In this document: in pieces, positions 24,022-32,705 of the stretch
Numbering within the stretch: position 1 is the stretch's first letter
Layout of the letters: every line of letters begins with the position of its first letter
Assembly (NCBI RefSeq): GCF_002499975.2
Contig: NZ_CP052766.1
Coordinates: forward strand, 2,604,001-2,668,000
From: Alteromonas pelagimontana
Lineage (GTDB): Bacteria; Pseudomonadota; Gammaproteobacteria; Enterobacterales; Alteromonadaceae
DNA: 64,000 nt
Direction of reading: 5' to 3'
Program-made: the position numbers and the translations under genes
The notes under the pieces: model-generated
What the model was told of the DNA's origin: nothing
Databases searched by the model: none
Seen by the model: only the letters and a program-made list of their open reading frames with translations

Positions 24022-27003
24022 TTAAAACTGATAACGTACACCTACATTATAGCGAGGCGCCGTTTGGCGCAGGTTAATCAGCATTTGCTCATGACGCCCG
24101 TGCTGACGCTGATACTCGTTGGTGAGATTAATTCCTTCTGCAAAGACCGTCAGATTCTCTGTTACGTTGTAGCTCATGTTAATATCCCACTGGCCATAGG
24201 CTTCGGTGTAGACAGGGTTATCACCACTACCATCGCCGATATAAGCAAGGAATTCGTCACGCCAATTGTAGGCTACACGAATAGAATAGCGATCATCTTC
24301 GTAAAAGGCGATAAAGTTAGCGGAATCGCTTAAGCCGTAAAGCGCAAACTGCGGCTCCAGCGAGGCATTATCATAGTACAGATCGCCGTCTACAATGGTT
24401 CCGTTAACATTCACACCAAAGCCCGTATCCCAGAACATGTGCTGCACTGTAAGCTCCCAGCCATGTACTGACGCTTCACGCTGGTTGTAAGGAATGGTAA
24501 TTTCAAAATTCGCCAGCTCATCTTCTGCTGTAGCGTCAATGACTACATCGCCGTTATCATTCAGGTAAACGTTAGGATCGGAGTCAAGATAGTTTTCCAG
24601 AATGTACTGTCTTATTTCATCGTTACCTTGTGCACCTGCTGCGCGGGCGGCGTCAGCGCGTGGGCCTTGCGCCGGGTTGCGTAAGTCAAACGCCGTTTCC
24701 ATCACTGTGCGCCGGCCAATAAAATTGTCTACGTCTTTATTGAACCATCCCACTGCCGCATAGCTTGCCTCATCATAGTACCATTCCAGCGACAAATCAT
24801 AGTTGTCAGATTCCAGCGGTAAAAGCCCTGGATCCCCCCGCGAGCCATTGCCCTGAATGGCAGTAATTTGTCCGCCTAAGGTTTTTCCTCCCTGCATATC
24901 GGTATAACTGGGGCGCGATATCGTTTTACTGTAAGACGCTCTGGCAACCAGATCCTCAGTTAACTCGATACGAAAGTCGATACTTGGCAGCACATTGTTG
25001 TAGTCACCGCTTTCATCAGTAAAGACGGAATCTCCTGTAGGTTGCAAAACCAGTTCATTGGTACTGCTCCAGGAAATTCCGTCGTAATTAGGAACAAGCG
25101 CAGAAGCTTGAGTTTCGGTCTTCTCGTAGCGGACGCCAGTGGTTAGATTAGCAGGCATATTACCGATATCGAACTGCCAGTTAACTTGAACGTACGCCGC
25201 TTGCATCTTTTCTTCGGTGATCCGGTTAGTAGAATAATTAGTTCCACCACAGAATACTTGCCCGCAAGGCCACTCAACCTCGTTGCCGGTGTAAAAGTTC
25301 TCAGCGGTAAACTGGGCGATGGTGTCAAAATCCCAATCGATATAGTACGGTTCCATATCCGGGTCAGCATGGCCGGGAAGGTTGTCGAACATGGCGGGCA
25401 AATCCGTCTGTGTAAACCAGGAATCTTCCCAGTCATCAGGTTCACCCACACCGCTCCACGTACCACGAGTTGCACTGGCGTAGCGGGAATTATTTTTAAC
25501 TTCTGTTTGCGAAAGACCAAAATCGATGCTTTCAATAACGCCGGAGTCAAAAACCCAGGTGCCATCAATTTGAGCCTGCTCAATTTCCGAACGCTCATAG
25601 TTGTTACCAAAGTTACTACCCGCGCCAATCATATCTTCTGGTTCAAAGCCTTCTACGCCTTCAGGATACCCGATGCTAAGCACGGGCAACACTTGCGAGA
25701 AATCCACCGTGCTACGAATGCGGTTTTCAGAAATCATCGCCAGGCTTCCCCATGAGCCATAAGGGCTGTTGGGTTCGTGCTTCGCGCTGGCGTCATGATA
25801 ATCCAGCGTGAGATTAAGATTGTCGTTAACCTGATATTCCAGATTCAGACCCAGGGAGTTATTGGTGTTCTTAGTGGCGGAATATCCACGTCCGGAGTTT
25901 ATTCCTATTCCTGAACCGCGCTCGGCATCTGCGCTGTAGTTATCGGTATCCTGGTACTGAATAGGATAGGCGACGTTTTCGCTGTTCGGATCAGACCAGA
26001 CCATAGTGGCATTGCGATAATCAAAGGAGAACCACGTCGACATGTCGGTCAGTTCTCGCTGAATGCGATTTTCAGAGTAGGTATAATCCACTCGCGCTTT
26101 GAGTTTATCAGTAGCCTGATATTCCAGGGTTAATTGCCCGTTCTTACGGGTCCTGGAGGCTTCATTGAACTGATAAACCAGGTTCTGCGGAACGGCATAT
26201 GTAACGCCTTCGGCCGGCTTATTTAAGTAAGAACCATCCGGATCTTCGGCGGGAAGTGCGCCCCAGCCACCTTCATCCTCACCAGAAACAAATGCGCGCC
26301 AGCCTGAACCGACTGTAGCATTACTGTTACCGCTGTCACGTTTTTGATAGCTTCCGGTTAGGGAGATTCCTAAGCGATCATCCAAAAATGTATTGGAGTA
26401 CAGCCCGGAGAGTTCCGGTGTCCACGCGTCACCTTTTTGGTTGGAACGATCATGCACTGCCTTTACGCCAAGACTGGCCTGTTCGCCAGGATTAGCTAAC
26501 GGCCGAGGTGTAATAATGTTAATAGTTCCGCCTAATCCGCCGGTAGCAATGGAAGCGCGGCCGGTTTTATAAACTTCTACAGCGCTTACTCCCTCAGAAG
26601 CCAAATCGGCGAAATCAAATGAACGTGTAGGGGTTGGCATCTGCCGACCGTTCAGCAACACCAGGTTATTATCAGAGCCAAAACCACGAATGGTAACCCG
26701 GCTTCCTTCACCATCAGAGCGGTCTATGGAAACGCCGGTAATACGCTGTAGCGACTCTGCTAAGTTAGTGTCTGGAAATTTGCCAATGTCTTCTGCAGAT
26801 ATTGCCTCAACTACGCCATCACTACTGCGCTTAATGTCCATGGCTTTAATCATACTGCCACGAATTCCCTGTACTTGTATGACTTCAAGTTCTTTATCTG
26901 CGCTTGTGGAATCCTGCGCGTACGCGGGGGTAAATAGGGTCGTACCTAAAATCAGCGATACGCTTATGGCGAGCTGATTTTTAAAAAATGGTGGGGTTCT
27001 CAT
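24022..27003 (-). CDS. TonB-dependent receptor, Caulobacter-type, probably for beta-glucan oligosaccharides
   Basis: A 993-residue outer-membrane receptor. The ATG at 27003 has GGGAG about 9 bp upstream and starts a signal peptide (LAISVSLILGTTLFTPAYAQ); the longer frame adds 12 residues without a site. The mature N-terminus has a TonB-box-like segment (LEVIQVQGIR), then the plug domain (EDIGKFPDTNLAESLQRITGVSI... GLGGTINIITPRPL) and a 22-strand barrel ending in an aromatic residue (NVGVRYQF). The type is large and common in carbohydrate loci. The substrate is inferred from neighbouring GH3, GH5 and GH30 genes. An operator-like motif lies 128 bp upstream. Confidence 0.92.
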   Translation of the reverse strand: MRTPPFFKNQLAISVSLILGTTLFTPAYAQDSTSADKELEVIQVQGIRGSMIKAMDIKRSSDGVVEAISAEDIGKFPDTNLAESLQRITGVSIDRSDGEGSRVTIRGFGSDNNLVLLNGRQMPTPTRSFDFADLASEGVSAVEVYKTGRASIATGGLGGTINIITPRPLANPGEQASLGVKAVHDRSNQKGDAWTPELSGLYSNTFLDDRLGISLTGSYQKRDSGNSNATVGSGWRAFVSGEDEGGWGALPAEDPDGSYLNKPAEGVTYAVPQNLVYQFNEASRTRKNGQLTLEYQATDKLKARVDYTYSENRIQRELTDMSTWFSFDYRNATMVWSDPNSENVAYPIQYQDTDNYSADAERGSGIGINSGRGYSATKNTNNSLGLNLEYQVNDNLNLTLDYHDASAKHEPNSPYGSWGSLAMISENRIRSTVDFSQVLPVLSIGYPEGVEGFEPEDMIGAGSNFGNNYERSEIEQAQIDGTWVFDSGVIESIDFGLSQTEVKNNSRYASATRGTWSGVGEPDDWEDSWFTQTDLPAMFDNLPGHADPDMEPYYIDWDFDTIAQFTAENFYTGNEVEWPCGQVFCGGTNYSTNRITEEKMQAAYVQVNWQFDIGNMPANLTTGVRYEKTETQASALVPNYDGISWSSTNELVLQPTGDSVFTDESGDYNNVLPSIDFRIELTEDLVARASYSKTISRPSYTDMQGGKTLGGQITAIQGNGSRGDPGLLPLESDNYDLSLEWYYDEASYAAVGWFNKDVDNFIGRRTVMETAFDLRNPAQGPRADAARAAGAQGNDEIRQYILENYLDSDPNVYLNDNGDVVIDATAEDELANFEITIPYNQREASVHGWELTVQHMFWDTGFGVNVNGTIVDGDLYYDNASLEPQFALYGLSDSANFIAFYEDDRYSIRVAYNWRDEFLAYIGDGSGDNPVYTEAYGQWDINMSYNVTENLTVFAEGINLTNEYQRQHGRHEQMLINLRQTAPRYNVGVRYQF

Positions 27004-27130
27004 TATTGTGCTCTCCCTTGTGTCCAGTAATAAATGCATTTTTTACACTTTTCATTAACAATTTTGAAAAGGTTGATGAAGCCTACGCCGGAAGTTACGA
27101 TAAATCGTTTTTATCTAATCAAAATCCGTG

Positions 27131-27161
27131 ATTAGAACGTTCGAATCACGGATAAGAACGT
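27131..27161 (-). promoter_or_regulatory. Shared operator-like motif upstream of the TonB receptor (copy B)
   Basis: ATTAGAACGTTCGAAT is followed by GATAAGAACGT, with GAACGT units at 27135 and 27156 (21 bp apart). Here the dyad is longer: CGTGATT and AATCACG flank the GAACGTTC core (27127-27150). It lies 128 bp upstream of the receptor start. Confidence 0.65.
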
Positions 27162-27466
27162 TTTGTCTGTGTAGAAGGTCCAATAAATCAGGAACATACC
27201 AAGTATACTGGATAAATCGTTCTGCTATTAATTATGCTGGGTCAAGCGTAAACACATCTGTTTAGCTAGCCAAACCAGCACTAAAATTAGCGAAAGGCAA
27301 TGCGAGAAGAGTGGTTTTTATTCAGAATTCATCCAGAGCCTAATGAACAAGATGCCGCAATATAGGAAGCGCGTTTTCCTGTGAGCCAGCGATAACGCTG
27401 CGTATTCATCGGCAGATATTTTCTGTGGGCTAGTTTGAAACGCCCTTAGCTTATTCTTCTCCCTTC

Positions 27467-27496
27467 GGGCGCGGCCAGCAAGGGCGCGGCCAGCAG
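27467..27496. repeat. 15-bp tandem repeat, two units
   Basis: GGGCGCGGCCAGCAA is followed directly by GGGCGCGGCCAGCAG, differing in the last base, then a partial GGGCACGGC. It is GC-rich within an AT-richer spacer. Confidence 0.7.
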
Positions 27497-27519
27497 GGCA
27501 CGGCTTTTTCAGCTTTATA

Positions 27520-27628
27520 GCTGCGCAAATTGCGTTCGATTTAGGCCCATCCAACCTTCACGAAACTGGCTTGTTAAAAGTGGAATAATTCTCGCGCTGC
27601 ATGAGCACATATCAATTCGGATTAGTAT
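27520..27628 (-). repeat. Intergenic repeat copy 3 after the GH3 gene
   Basis: On the minus strand it starts ATACTAATCCG right after a hairpin following the GH3 gene, continues through GTGCTCATGCAGCGCGAGAA and ACAAGCCAGTTTCGTGAAGG, and ends near GCGCAGCTATAAAGC. It matches copy 4 (36166-36242) over about 75 bp and copy 1 over the distal 65 bp. It is the fullest of the five copies. Confidence 0.7.
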
Positions 27629-27661
27629 GACCTTGCTTGCCAGAGTAGCAAGCAAGGTCAT
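27627..27661 (-). terminator. 14-bp perfect hairpin at the GH3 gene 3' end
   Basis: ATGACCTTGCTTGC and GCAAGCAAGGTCAT pair perfectly around a 7-nt loop, 4 bp beyond the GH3 stop. No T-run follows; the next bases on the minus strand are ACTAATCC of an intergenic repeat. It may be a terminator or a stabiliser against 3' decay. Confidence 0.6.
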
Positions 27662-27665
27662 TGTG

Positions 27666-30242
27666 CTATTGACAGGAAATAGTAGCGCTATCTGCAGTGT
27701 CAGGAGCCAGCGAAATATCAGCAACAGAAATACTGGCGCTTCCACTGGTAGAGAGTACGAAGGGAGCCGACACATTGGCTAACGCTAAACCATCATCCGC
27801 AAGACACTGTAAGTCGATAGTGACAGTTTGCCATTTTTCCAGAGGCAGGCGCCTGATGATGTCGCCCAACTGAACAGCACCTTTACAGTTTTCTCCACAC
27901 CGCATCCCTACATGCATTATGGCAGAAGGAGGCTGCTCAACTTTTACTGAAAAGCGCAGAGAGGTTTCAGAGTTCAGGTAGGGAGAAAGATTCTGCGGTT
28001 CGTTCCAACCCAAGTATGCGACGGCTTTGCTGTAACCTTTCCAGGTGAGTTTGCGTGCGTCTTCCTGCACATTTTTGTTTTCGGTGCGTAATTGCAGGTT
28101 ATCGCTGCCCTGTGTAGAAACCATGCTGGTGGCAACGGGGACAGCCCAACTGGCTTCGTCACCAAGAAAGAACGCCAAACCAGAAACGGGAACACCATCA
28201 AAAAGAGGATAAACTGCGTTTTCATCTCGCGTCCATTGTAGAGTGGGAACCTCATTAAGATTATCCCGTAGGGAGTCATCAGATTGGTACGTTAACCCGT
28301 AGCCATAGGGAAAAAGCGGGTCGTAGTCGCTATCGCCTTTGTTCAGCACCACTTGCGCGTCGGATTTTGGCCAGGAATAGGCTAACTTTCCGGTGAAGTC
28401 ATAGCGTGGCGTGCCATCAACCTCAGCGAGAATAACATCAGCAATTCCCGCGCCTTCAGTGCCCGGTAACCACGCCACAACAAAGGCATCTGACGCATTT
28501 AGTTCCGGGTTAATCCAAAGCGGGCGGCCTGTTAGAAACACAGAAACTACCGGAATCCCCTGGCTCTTCAGTTTACTCAGCAAGGCTAAATCACGTTTAT
28601 TTCCTTGTTGAAATTCAATACCTTTTATATCACCGGCACCTTCTGCATAAGGTGTTTCACCGAATACTACAACAGCGACGTCAGGTTTATCGCTGTAACT
28701 GCCATCGACGCTAAGCTGAGTACTTCCACCGGCTGCGCTAACAGCATCGGCGATTCCCTGATAAATAGACGTCCCCACCGGGAAATCTTTATTTAAATTG
28801 CCCGTGCCTTGCCAGGAAAGGGTCCAGCCACCGGTTTGGCGGCCAATGCTGTCAGCAGCGCTGCCTGCAACCAGAATCTTTTGTTGTGGATTTAGCGGCA
28901 GCAAGTGCTCTTGATTTTTTAGTAACACAAGAGATTTTCGTACCGCGCTTCTGGCAATATTTCGGTGCTTGTTGCTGCCAATAATATTGTTGTCACCTAC
29001 TATGGCGCGCGCTGAGGGCTTAGGCGCTGAAAACAGATGAGCACGCATTTTTACCCGCAGGATCCGAGTAACGGCATCATCAATTCGCTCTTGGGCAATA
29101 ATGCCTTTTTCCACCTGGGCAACGGTGTTGTTAAACATTGCCTTCCAGTTAGTCGGCACCATAACAATGTCAACACCGGCATTAATGGCTGCTGCGCAGT
29201 TGCTGTTACTGCAGCCTTTCACTTGCCCGTGCCCATCCCAATCGCCTACCACCAAACCGTCGAACCCCATGCGATGTTTAAGAACATCAGTCAGTAATTG
29301 TTGGTTTCCATGCATCTTTTGTCCGTGCCAACTGTTAAATGAGGCCATAATTGTTTGCACGCCTGCATCCAAAGCACTCACGTATCCCTGCGCATGAATA
29401 TTGATCAACTCTTGTTCAGAAGCCTGGTTATTTCCCTGATCGATACCGGCTTCTGTGCCACCATCTCCCAGAAAATGCTTTGCTGTGGCGATGGCCTTGC
29501 CGTCGGTAAAGAAATTTTTGTCAGGTGAACCTTGGATTCCCGTTACCATTGCTTTGGCATAGGCTTTCACAATAGCAGGGTCTTCAGAATACCCTTCGTA
29601 AGTCCGGCCCCAGCGATCATCCCGTACTACTGCAACAGTCGGCGCAAACAACCAGTCGATACCTGTTGCCTTCACGGCGTTAGCGGTAGCGGCTCCAATT
29701 TTTTGCATCAGTTCAGGGTCGTTCATTGCCCCTAATCCAATATTGTGCGGAAATATAGTCGCGCCGATGACGTTGTTGTGCCCGTGGACAGCATCTGTTC
29801 CCCACATGGTGGGAATAGTCGAGCCGTCGAGCGAATCGTCAACAGAAGCCTGATACATTTTATCAGCCAGCGCTACCCAATCTTCTATTTGGGCAAATTT
29901 ATCATTATTAGGAAAAGCGCCGCCGCCATTTAAAAAAGATCCAAAGCCATATTTGCGCATATCTTCTACAGTGAAGTCGCGAATTTCCGGTTGAATCATC
30001 TGCGCGACTTTCTGCTCTACGCTCATTCCGCTTACTATCTCGGCAATACGTACTTCCATAGCGTCATCCCGGGCGAGTGGAGACGTGAGAGTTGGCCACT
30101 TTTCCGGATAAACTTTCGCACTTAAGGCGCTGGAATTTTTAGATGAAGAGGCTTCAGAATGAAAAGTATCGTTGCAACCAGCAAGAAAGATGGTAGCCAC
30201 CGCACTTAAGCTCACCGAAAGCCTGAGCATTCTTTGGTTCAA
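27666..30242 (-). CDS. GH3 family lipoprotein beta-glucosidase / exo-beta-glucanase (ExoP-like)
   Basis: An 858-residue lipoprotein (lipobox FLAGC, Cys23). The GH3 N-terminal barrel (about residues 60-410) has MWGTDAVHGHNNVIGATIFPHN, the KHFLGDGGT loop and the nucleophile Asp334 in LVVGDWDGH. The second alpha/beta domain (about 430-650) includes KSLVLLKNQEHLLPL and FVVAWLPGTEGAGIADV. A C-terminal galactose-binding-like sandwich (about 690-850) resembles the extra domain of Pseudoalteromonas ExoP. It probably releases glucose from beta-1,3/1,4-oligosaccharides at the outer membrane or in the periplasm. It is a single-gene unit with its own operator-like site (30338-30367), divergent from the AraC regulator. 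Confidence 0.9.
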   Translation of the reverse strand: MNQRMLRLSVSLSAVATIFLAGCNDTFHSEASSSKNSSALSAKVYPEKWPTLTSPLARDDAMEVRIAEIVSGMSVEQKVAQMIQPEIRDFTVEDMRKYGFGSFLNGGGAFPNNDKFAQIEDWVALADKMYQASVDDSLDGSTIPTMWGTDAVHGHNNVIGATIFPHNIGLGAMNDPELMQKIGAATANAVKATGIDWLFAPTVAVVRDDRWGRTYEGYSEDPAIVKAYAKAMVTGIQGSPDKNFFTDGKAIATAKHFLGDGGTEAGIDQGNNQASEQELINIHAQGYVSALDAGVQTIMASFNSWHGQKMHGNQQLLTDVLKHRMGFDGLVVGDWDGHGQVKGCSNSNCAAAINAGVDIVMVPTNWKAMFNNTVAQVEKGIIAQERIDDAVTRILRVKMRAHLFSAPKPSARAIVGDNNIIGSNKHRNIARSAVRKSLVLLKNQEHLLPLNPQQKILVAGSAADSIGRQTGGWTLSWQGTGNLNKDFPVGTSIYQGIADAVSAAGGSTQLSVDGSYSDKPDVAVVVFGETPYAEGAGDIKGIEFQQGNKRDLALLSKLKSQGIPVVSVFLTGRPLWINPELNASDAFVVAWLPGTEGAGIADVILAEVDGTPRYDFTGKLAYSWPKSDAQVVLNKGDSDYDPLFPYGYGLTYQSDDSLRDNLNEVPTLQWTRDENAVYPLFDGVPVSGLAFFLGDEASWAVPVATSMVSTQGSDNLQLRTENKNVQEDARKLTWKGYSKAVAYLGWNEPQNLSPYLNSETSLRFSVKVEQPPSAIMHVGMRCGENCKGAVQLGDIIRRLPLEKWQTVTIDLQCLADDGLALANVSAPFVLSTSGSASISVADISLAPDTADSATISCQ

Positions 30243-30337
30243 ATGTAGATCCTGTTATTTTTATGTTAGGAAAACCGAGGGGGAAAGTTTACTCAACTCC
30301 TTTGTACGTGTCGTCTATAGGTACTGCAGAAGAGCTA

Positions 30338-30367
30338 ATTCGAACGTTCTAATAAGGAATAGAACCT
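30338..30367 (-). promoter_or_regulatory. Shared operator-like motif in the GH3/AraC spacer (copy C)
   Basis: ATTCGAACGTTCTAAT is followed by GAATAGAACCT, with GAACGT at 30342 and GAACCT at 30362 (20 bp apart). It lies 96 bp upstream of GH3 and 186 bp upstream of the divergent AraC gene, so it could control both. The rest of this 310-bp spacer is AT-rich and shows no gene. Confidence 0.6.
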
Positions 30368-30552
30368 TAAAACGCTTTTTATCTAATGGGATAGGTCAGA
30401 TGGGGGACAATGGGCGAAGGGCTCTTCACTTTAAAGCGATCGGAAAAATAGTGGAAAGGTGACTAAAAGGCCGTTGATTTATGACGGGGCTATCGTTTAC
30501 CATCTTAACGACTCGTTAACGATCAGTACATAAAAGCCTTGCAGAGTTGAAA

Positions 30553-31701
30553 ATGGACAAGACGCTATTCAATTTCCACGATTTCACGCTGCTATTGATA
30601 GCATTTGAATGCGCTGTGGCTGCTATTTACATCGGATTTAATAAGCCGCTAAAACGGCAAAACAGCCTGCTTCTTGTGGCTTTTTTCGTCATTCATACAT
30701 TTATTGCGTTGCACGAGCTTATTCTTTGGGGTCATACCTTCCGCTACTGGGTATTAGATTTTTCGCCGAATATTTTCTTTCTGCTTAATAGTTTCTACGT
30801 GCTGGATACGCCCTTACTATATTTGTTTATATGCTCTCTGGTAAACCCGGTTTTCCGCCTTAAACCCGTACATGCGCTACACCTCATTCCGGCTTTAATT
30901 ATGGCTGGTTTTTTGTACACACACTTTTATTCGCTGAGTATAGACGAACGTATCATTCAGGTACGTACTTATTCTTTCGCCGATCTTAATTATACGGCGA
31001 TGGATTTTGCCATGAAGCTGTACCGCTTGATTTTCGTCGGCTTAGCAATCCGTTTAATTCTACATTCCTTTCCCGCTTTACACAGAATTCATGCACCTGA
31101 ATGGTTAGGTAAAGCGGCGAGTGCCTTCGCTGTAGTTTTGGTATGGGAGCTTATGTTGAGTGGGATCAAGCTATACCATGCGTTGTTTACCTTACCTAAC
31201 TACGACATTGTAGAAATTGTCGGGCTTACTGATTACTACCTGTTGTTTTTGCTACTCAATCTTATTCTATTTTGGTCTGCTTCAAGCTTAATAAAAAAGG
31301 AGCAGCCGAAGCCTGTGGATAAGGAGCCAGTGAACCTAAGTTATGTAGAAAAGCTGGAGCGTAGCATGGCCGTAGAAAAGTTGTATTTAAACCAGAACCT
31401 GTCCTTTGAGCGATTGGCTGAAAATCTGGATATTCCAGTGAAAGACCTTTCCCACACCATCAATCGCCATTACAACGTGAATTTTTACGAATATTTAAAC
31501 GGGTATCGGATTCAGGAAGCTCGCCGTTTACTTGAAGATCCGACCCAAAGCCACCGAAGTATTACCGATATTTTTTACGACGCCGGCTTTAACAGTAAAT
31601 CTGTATATAACACGCTGTTCAAAAAGAAATTCAGCCTCACTCCCAGCCAATATAGAAAACAATTTGCCAGCCGTCAGCTGCATTCCGACGCGGTAAGTTG
31701 A
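30553..31701 (+). CDS. Membrane-anchored AraC family regulator
   Basis: A 382-residue protein. The first ~250 residues contain seven hydrophobic segments (for example FTLLLIAFECAVAAIYIGF, NSLLLVAFFVIHTFIALHELI, YYLLFLLLNLILFWSASSL), so the sensor part is a multi-pass membrane domain. The C-terminal ~110 residues are an AraC DNA-binding domain (LSFERLAENLDIPVKDLSHTINR, then DIFYDAGFNSKSVYNTLFKKKFSLTPSQYRKQ). The ATG at 30553 is preferred to a TTG two codons earlier. It diverges from GH3 and is the only regulator inside the beta-glucan locus, so it is a candidate activator for the shared motif. How a membrane protein reaches those sites is open. Confidence 0.85.
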   Translation: MDKTLFNFHDFTLLLIAFECAVAAIYIGFNKPLKRQNSLLLVAFFVIHTFIALHELILWGHTFRYWVLDFSPNIFFLLNSFYVLDTPLLYLFICSLVNPVFRLKPVHALHLIPALIMAGFLYTHFYSLSIDERIIQVRTYSFADLNYTAMDFAMKLYRLIFVGLAIRLILHSFPALHRIHAPEWLGKAASAFAVVLVWELMLSGIKLYHALFTLPNYDIVEIVGLTDYYLLFLLLNLILFWSASSLIKKEQPKPVDKEPVNLSYVEKLERSMAVEKLYLNQNLSFERLAENLDIPVKDLSHTINRHYNVNFYEYLNGYRIQEARRLLEDPTQSHRSITDIFYDAGFNSKSVYNTLFKKKFSLTPSQYRKQFASRQLHSDAVS

Positions 31702-32201
31702 CAGAGCATATGGAGAGGTCGGGGTTACACACACCACTGTTTGTGACACAAACCGACGGCAGTTGCTCATGTCACTTTAATCCTATAGCCATTGATTTTA
31801 GCGGAAATGTTCCTATATCTTTACTACTGCAGTGATCGTTGTATTGCTTTTATTTCAGGCTTTCCACTGTAATGTTCCAAATGTTGCTTCCATTCTAAAC
31901 ATGCTCTTCGCTGTCTGTGATGGTCATCTGAACTCGCTCCCCGTGGGGCTGAAGGCGAGGTTTTCCCATTGAAGTACGAAGGTACCGGGACCTAACAATA
32001 GGAAGTTATAGCAGAAAGTTCCGAGGTTCTGAGGGAACCTAATTCGCGTATTGTTTTCCAACAGAAAGATGAAAAGGTTACTGCTGTATTATATTTCCAC
32101 CGCATTACAGCTTTCAGGAACAGGCCCTAACAAAACGGGGGCACACGAATAAGAATCGACAGCTACCCGAAGGAACAAAGGAATTAAAGGAGTATCACAG
32201 A
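31702..32201. other. Non-coding 500-bp spacer of unknown content
   Basis: No credible reading frame. A small hairpin (AGGTTC-TGAGG-GAACCT, about 32023-32040) and a G/C-rich patch (CTCCCCGTGGGGCTGAAGGCGAGG, about 31937) lie within it. No T-run or family RNA was recognised. It could hold a small RNA or a decayed gene. Confidence 0.4.
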
Positions 32202-32684
32202 ATGAAAAAAATTTTTATAACAGCAAAAATCAGGCGATTGTTTGCCATAGTAGCGGGTAGTTTAATGATGGGCTCGCTACTGTTTAGTTGTGCAATAAAA
32301 GAGCCCTCTCAAGTAGAAGGGACATGGATAATTACTGACGCTGTCTTTCCTGGGGTAAGTGCATTATCTAAAGAAGACGCCATAAAATGGTTTGGACAAT
32401 CCTACCAGTATGGCAGTGATAACGTGGTACTGGATCAAATCGAATGTGGTAAAGCCAGTTATCAGAAAATGCATATGTCTGATGATGTATTTTTGCAGCA
32501 ATATCGAGTGCCGCTGCAGAAACTCGGGATCGCAGATGATGAAGTCGCAGCCTATAAAGTAAGTTGTGACACAGATGTACCATTGCCGGGGCAGCTGGTT
32601 CTAATGAGCTCAGAAAAGGAAGCGTTCACTGTGTGGGACGGTGTATTTTTCAAAATGGAAAAAGCTGAAACCGTTAAACCTTAA
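32202..32684 (+). CDS. Small lipoprotein of unknown function
   Basis: A 160-residue protein with a basic N-terminus (MKKIFITAKIRR), a hydrophobic segment and a lipobox (SLLFSC, Cys30), so it is probably a lipoprotein. AAAGGAG lies about 10 bp before the ATG. The mature part is acidic, starts like lipocalin-type small proteins (VEGTWIITDAVFPG) and ends with LVLMSSEKEAFTVWDGVFFKME. No family was recognised. It is convergent with the GGDEF gene, with a 21-bp gap. A beta-barrel fold is possible but unproven. Confidence 0.65.
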   Translation: MKKIFITAKIRRLFAIVAGSLMMGSLLFSCAIKEPSQVEGTWIITDAVFPGVSALSKEDAIKWFGQSYQYGSDNVVLDQIECGKASYQKMHMSDDVFLQQYRVPLQKLGIADDEVAAYKVSCDTDVPLPGQLVLMSSEKEAFTVWDGVFFKMEKAETVKP

Positions 32685-32705
32685 TGCTTCCAGTGACGCG
32701 CAGCG

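Larger units (their letters stand above)
27004..27665. other. Intergenic region between the TonB receptor and GH3 genes
   Basis: About 660 bp without a credible gene. It holds operator copy B (27131-27161), a short tandem repeat (27467-27496), an intergenic repeat copy (27520-27628) and a long hairpin (27627-27661). An open frame on the minus strand (27318-27554) runs through the repeats and looks fortuitous. The stretch 27182-27460 shows nothing I can name. Confidence 0.6.

Noticed and set aside
25186-25755. 189-codon frame antisense to the TonB receptor gene
   Set aside because: It lies wholly within the receptor coding region; long antisense frames are common there and the translation shows no domain.
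27318-27554. 78-codon minus-strand frame in the TonB-GH3 spacer
   Set aside because: It runs through the tandem repeat and part of an intergenic repeat; the translation is low-complexity and basic with no family resemblance.
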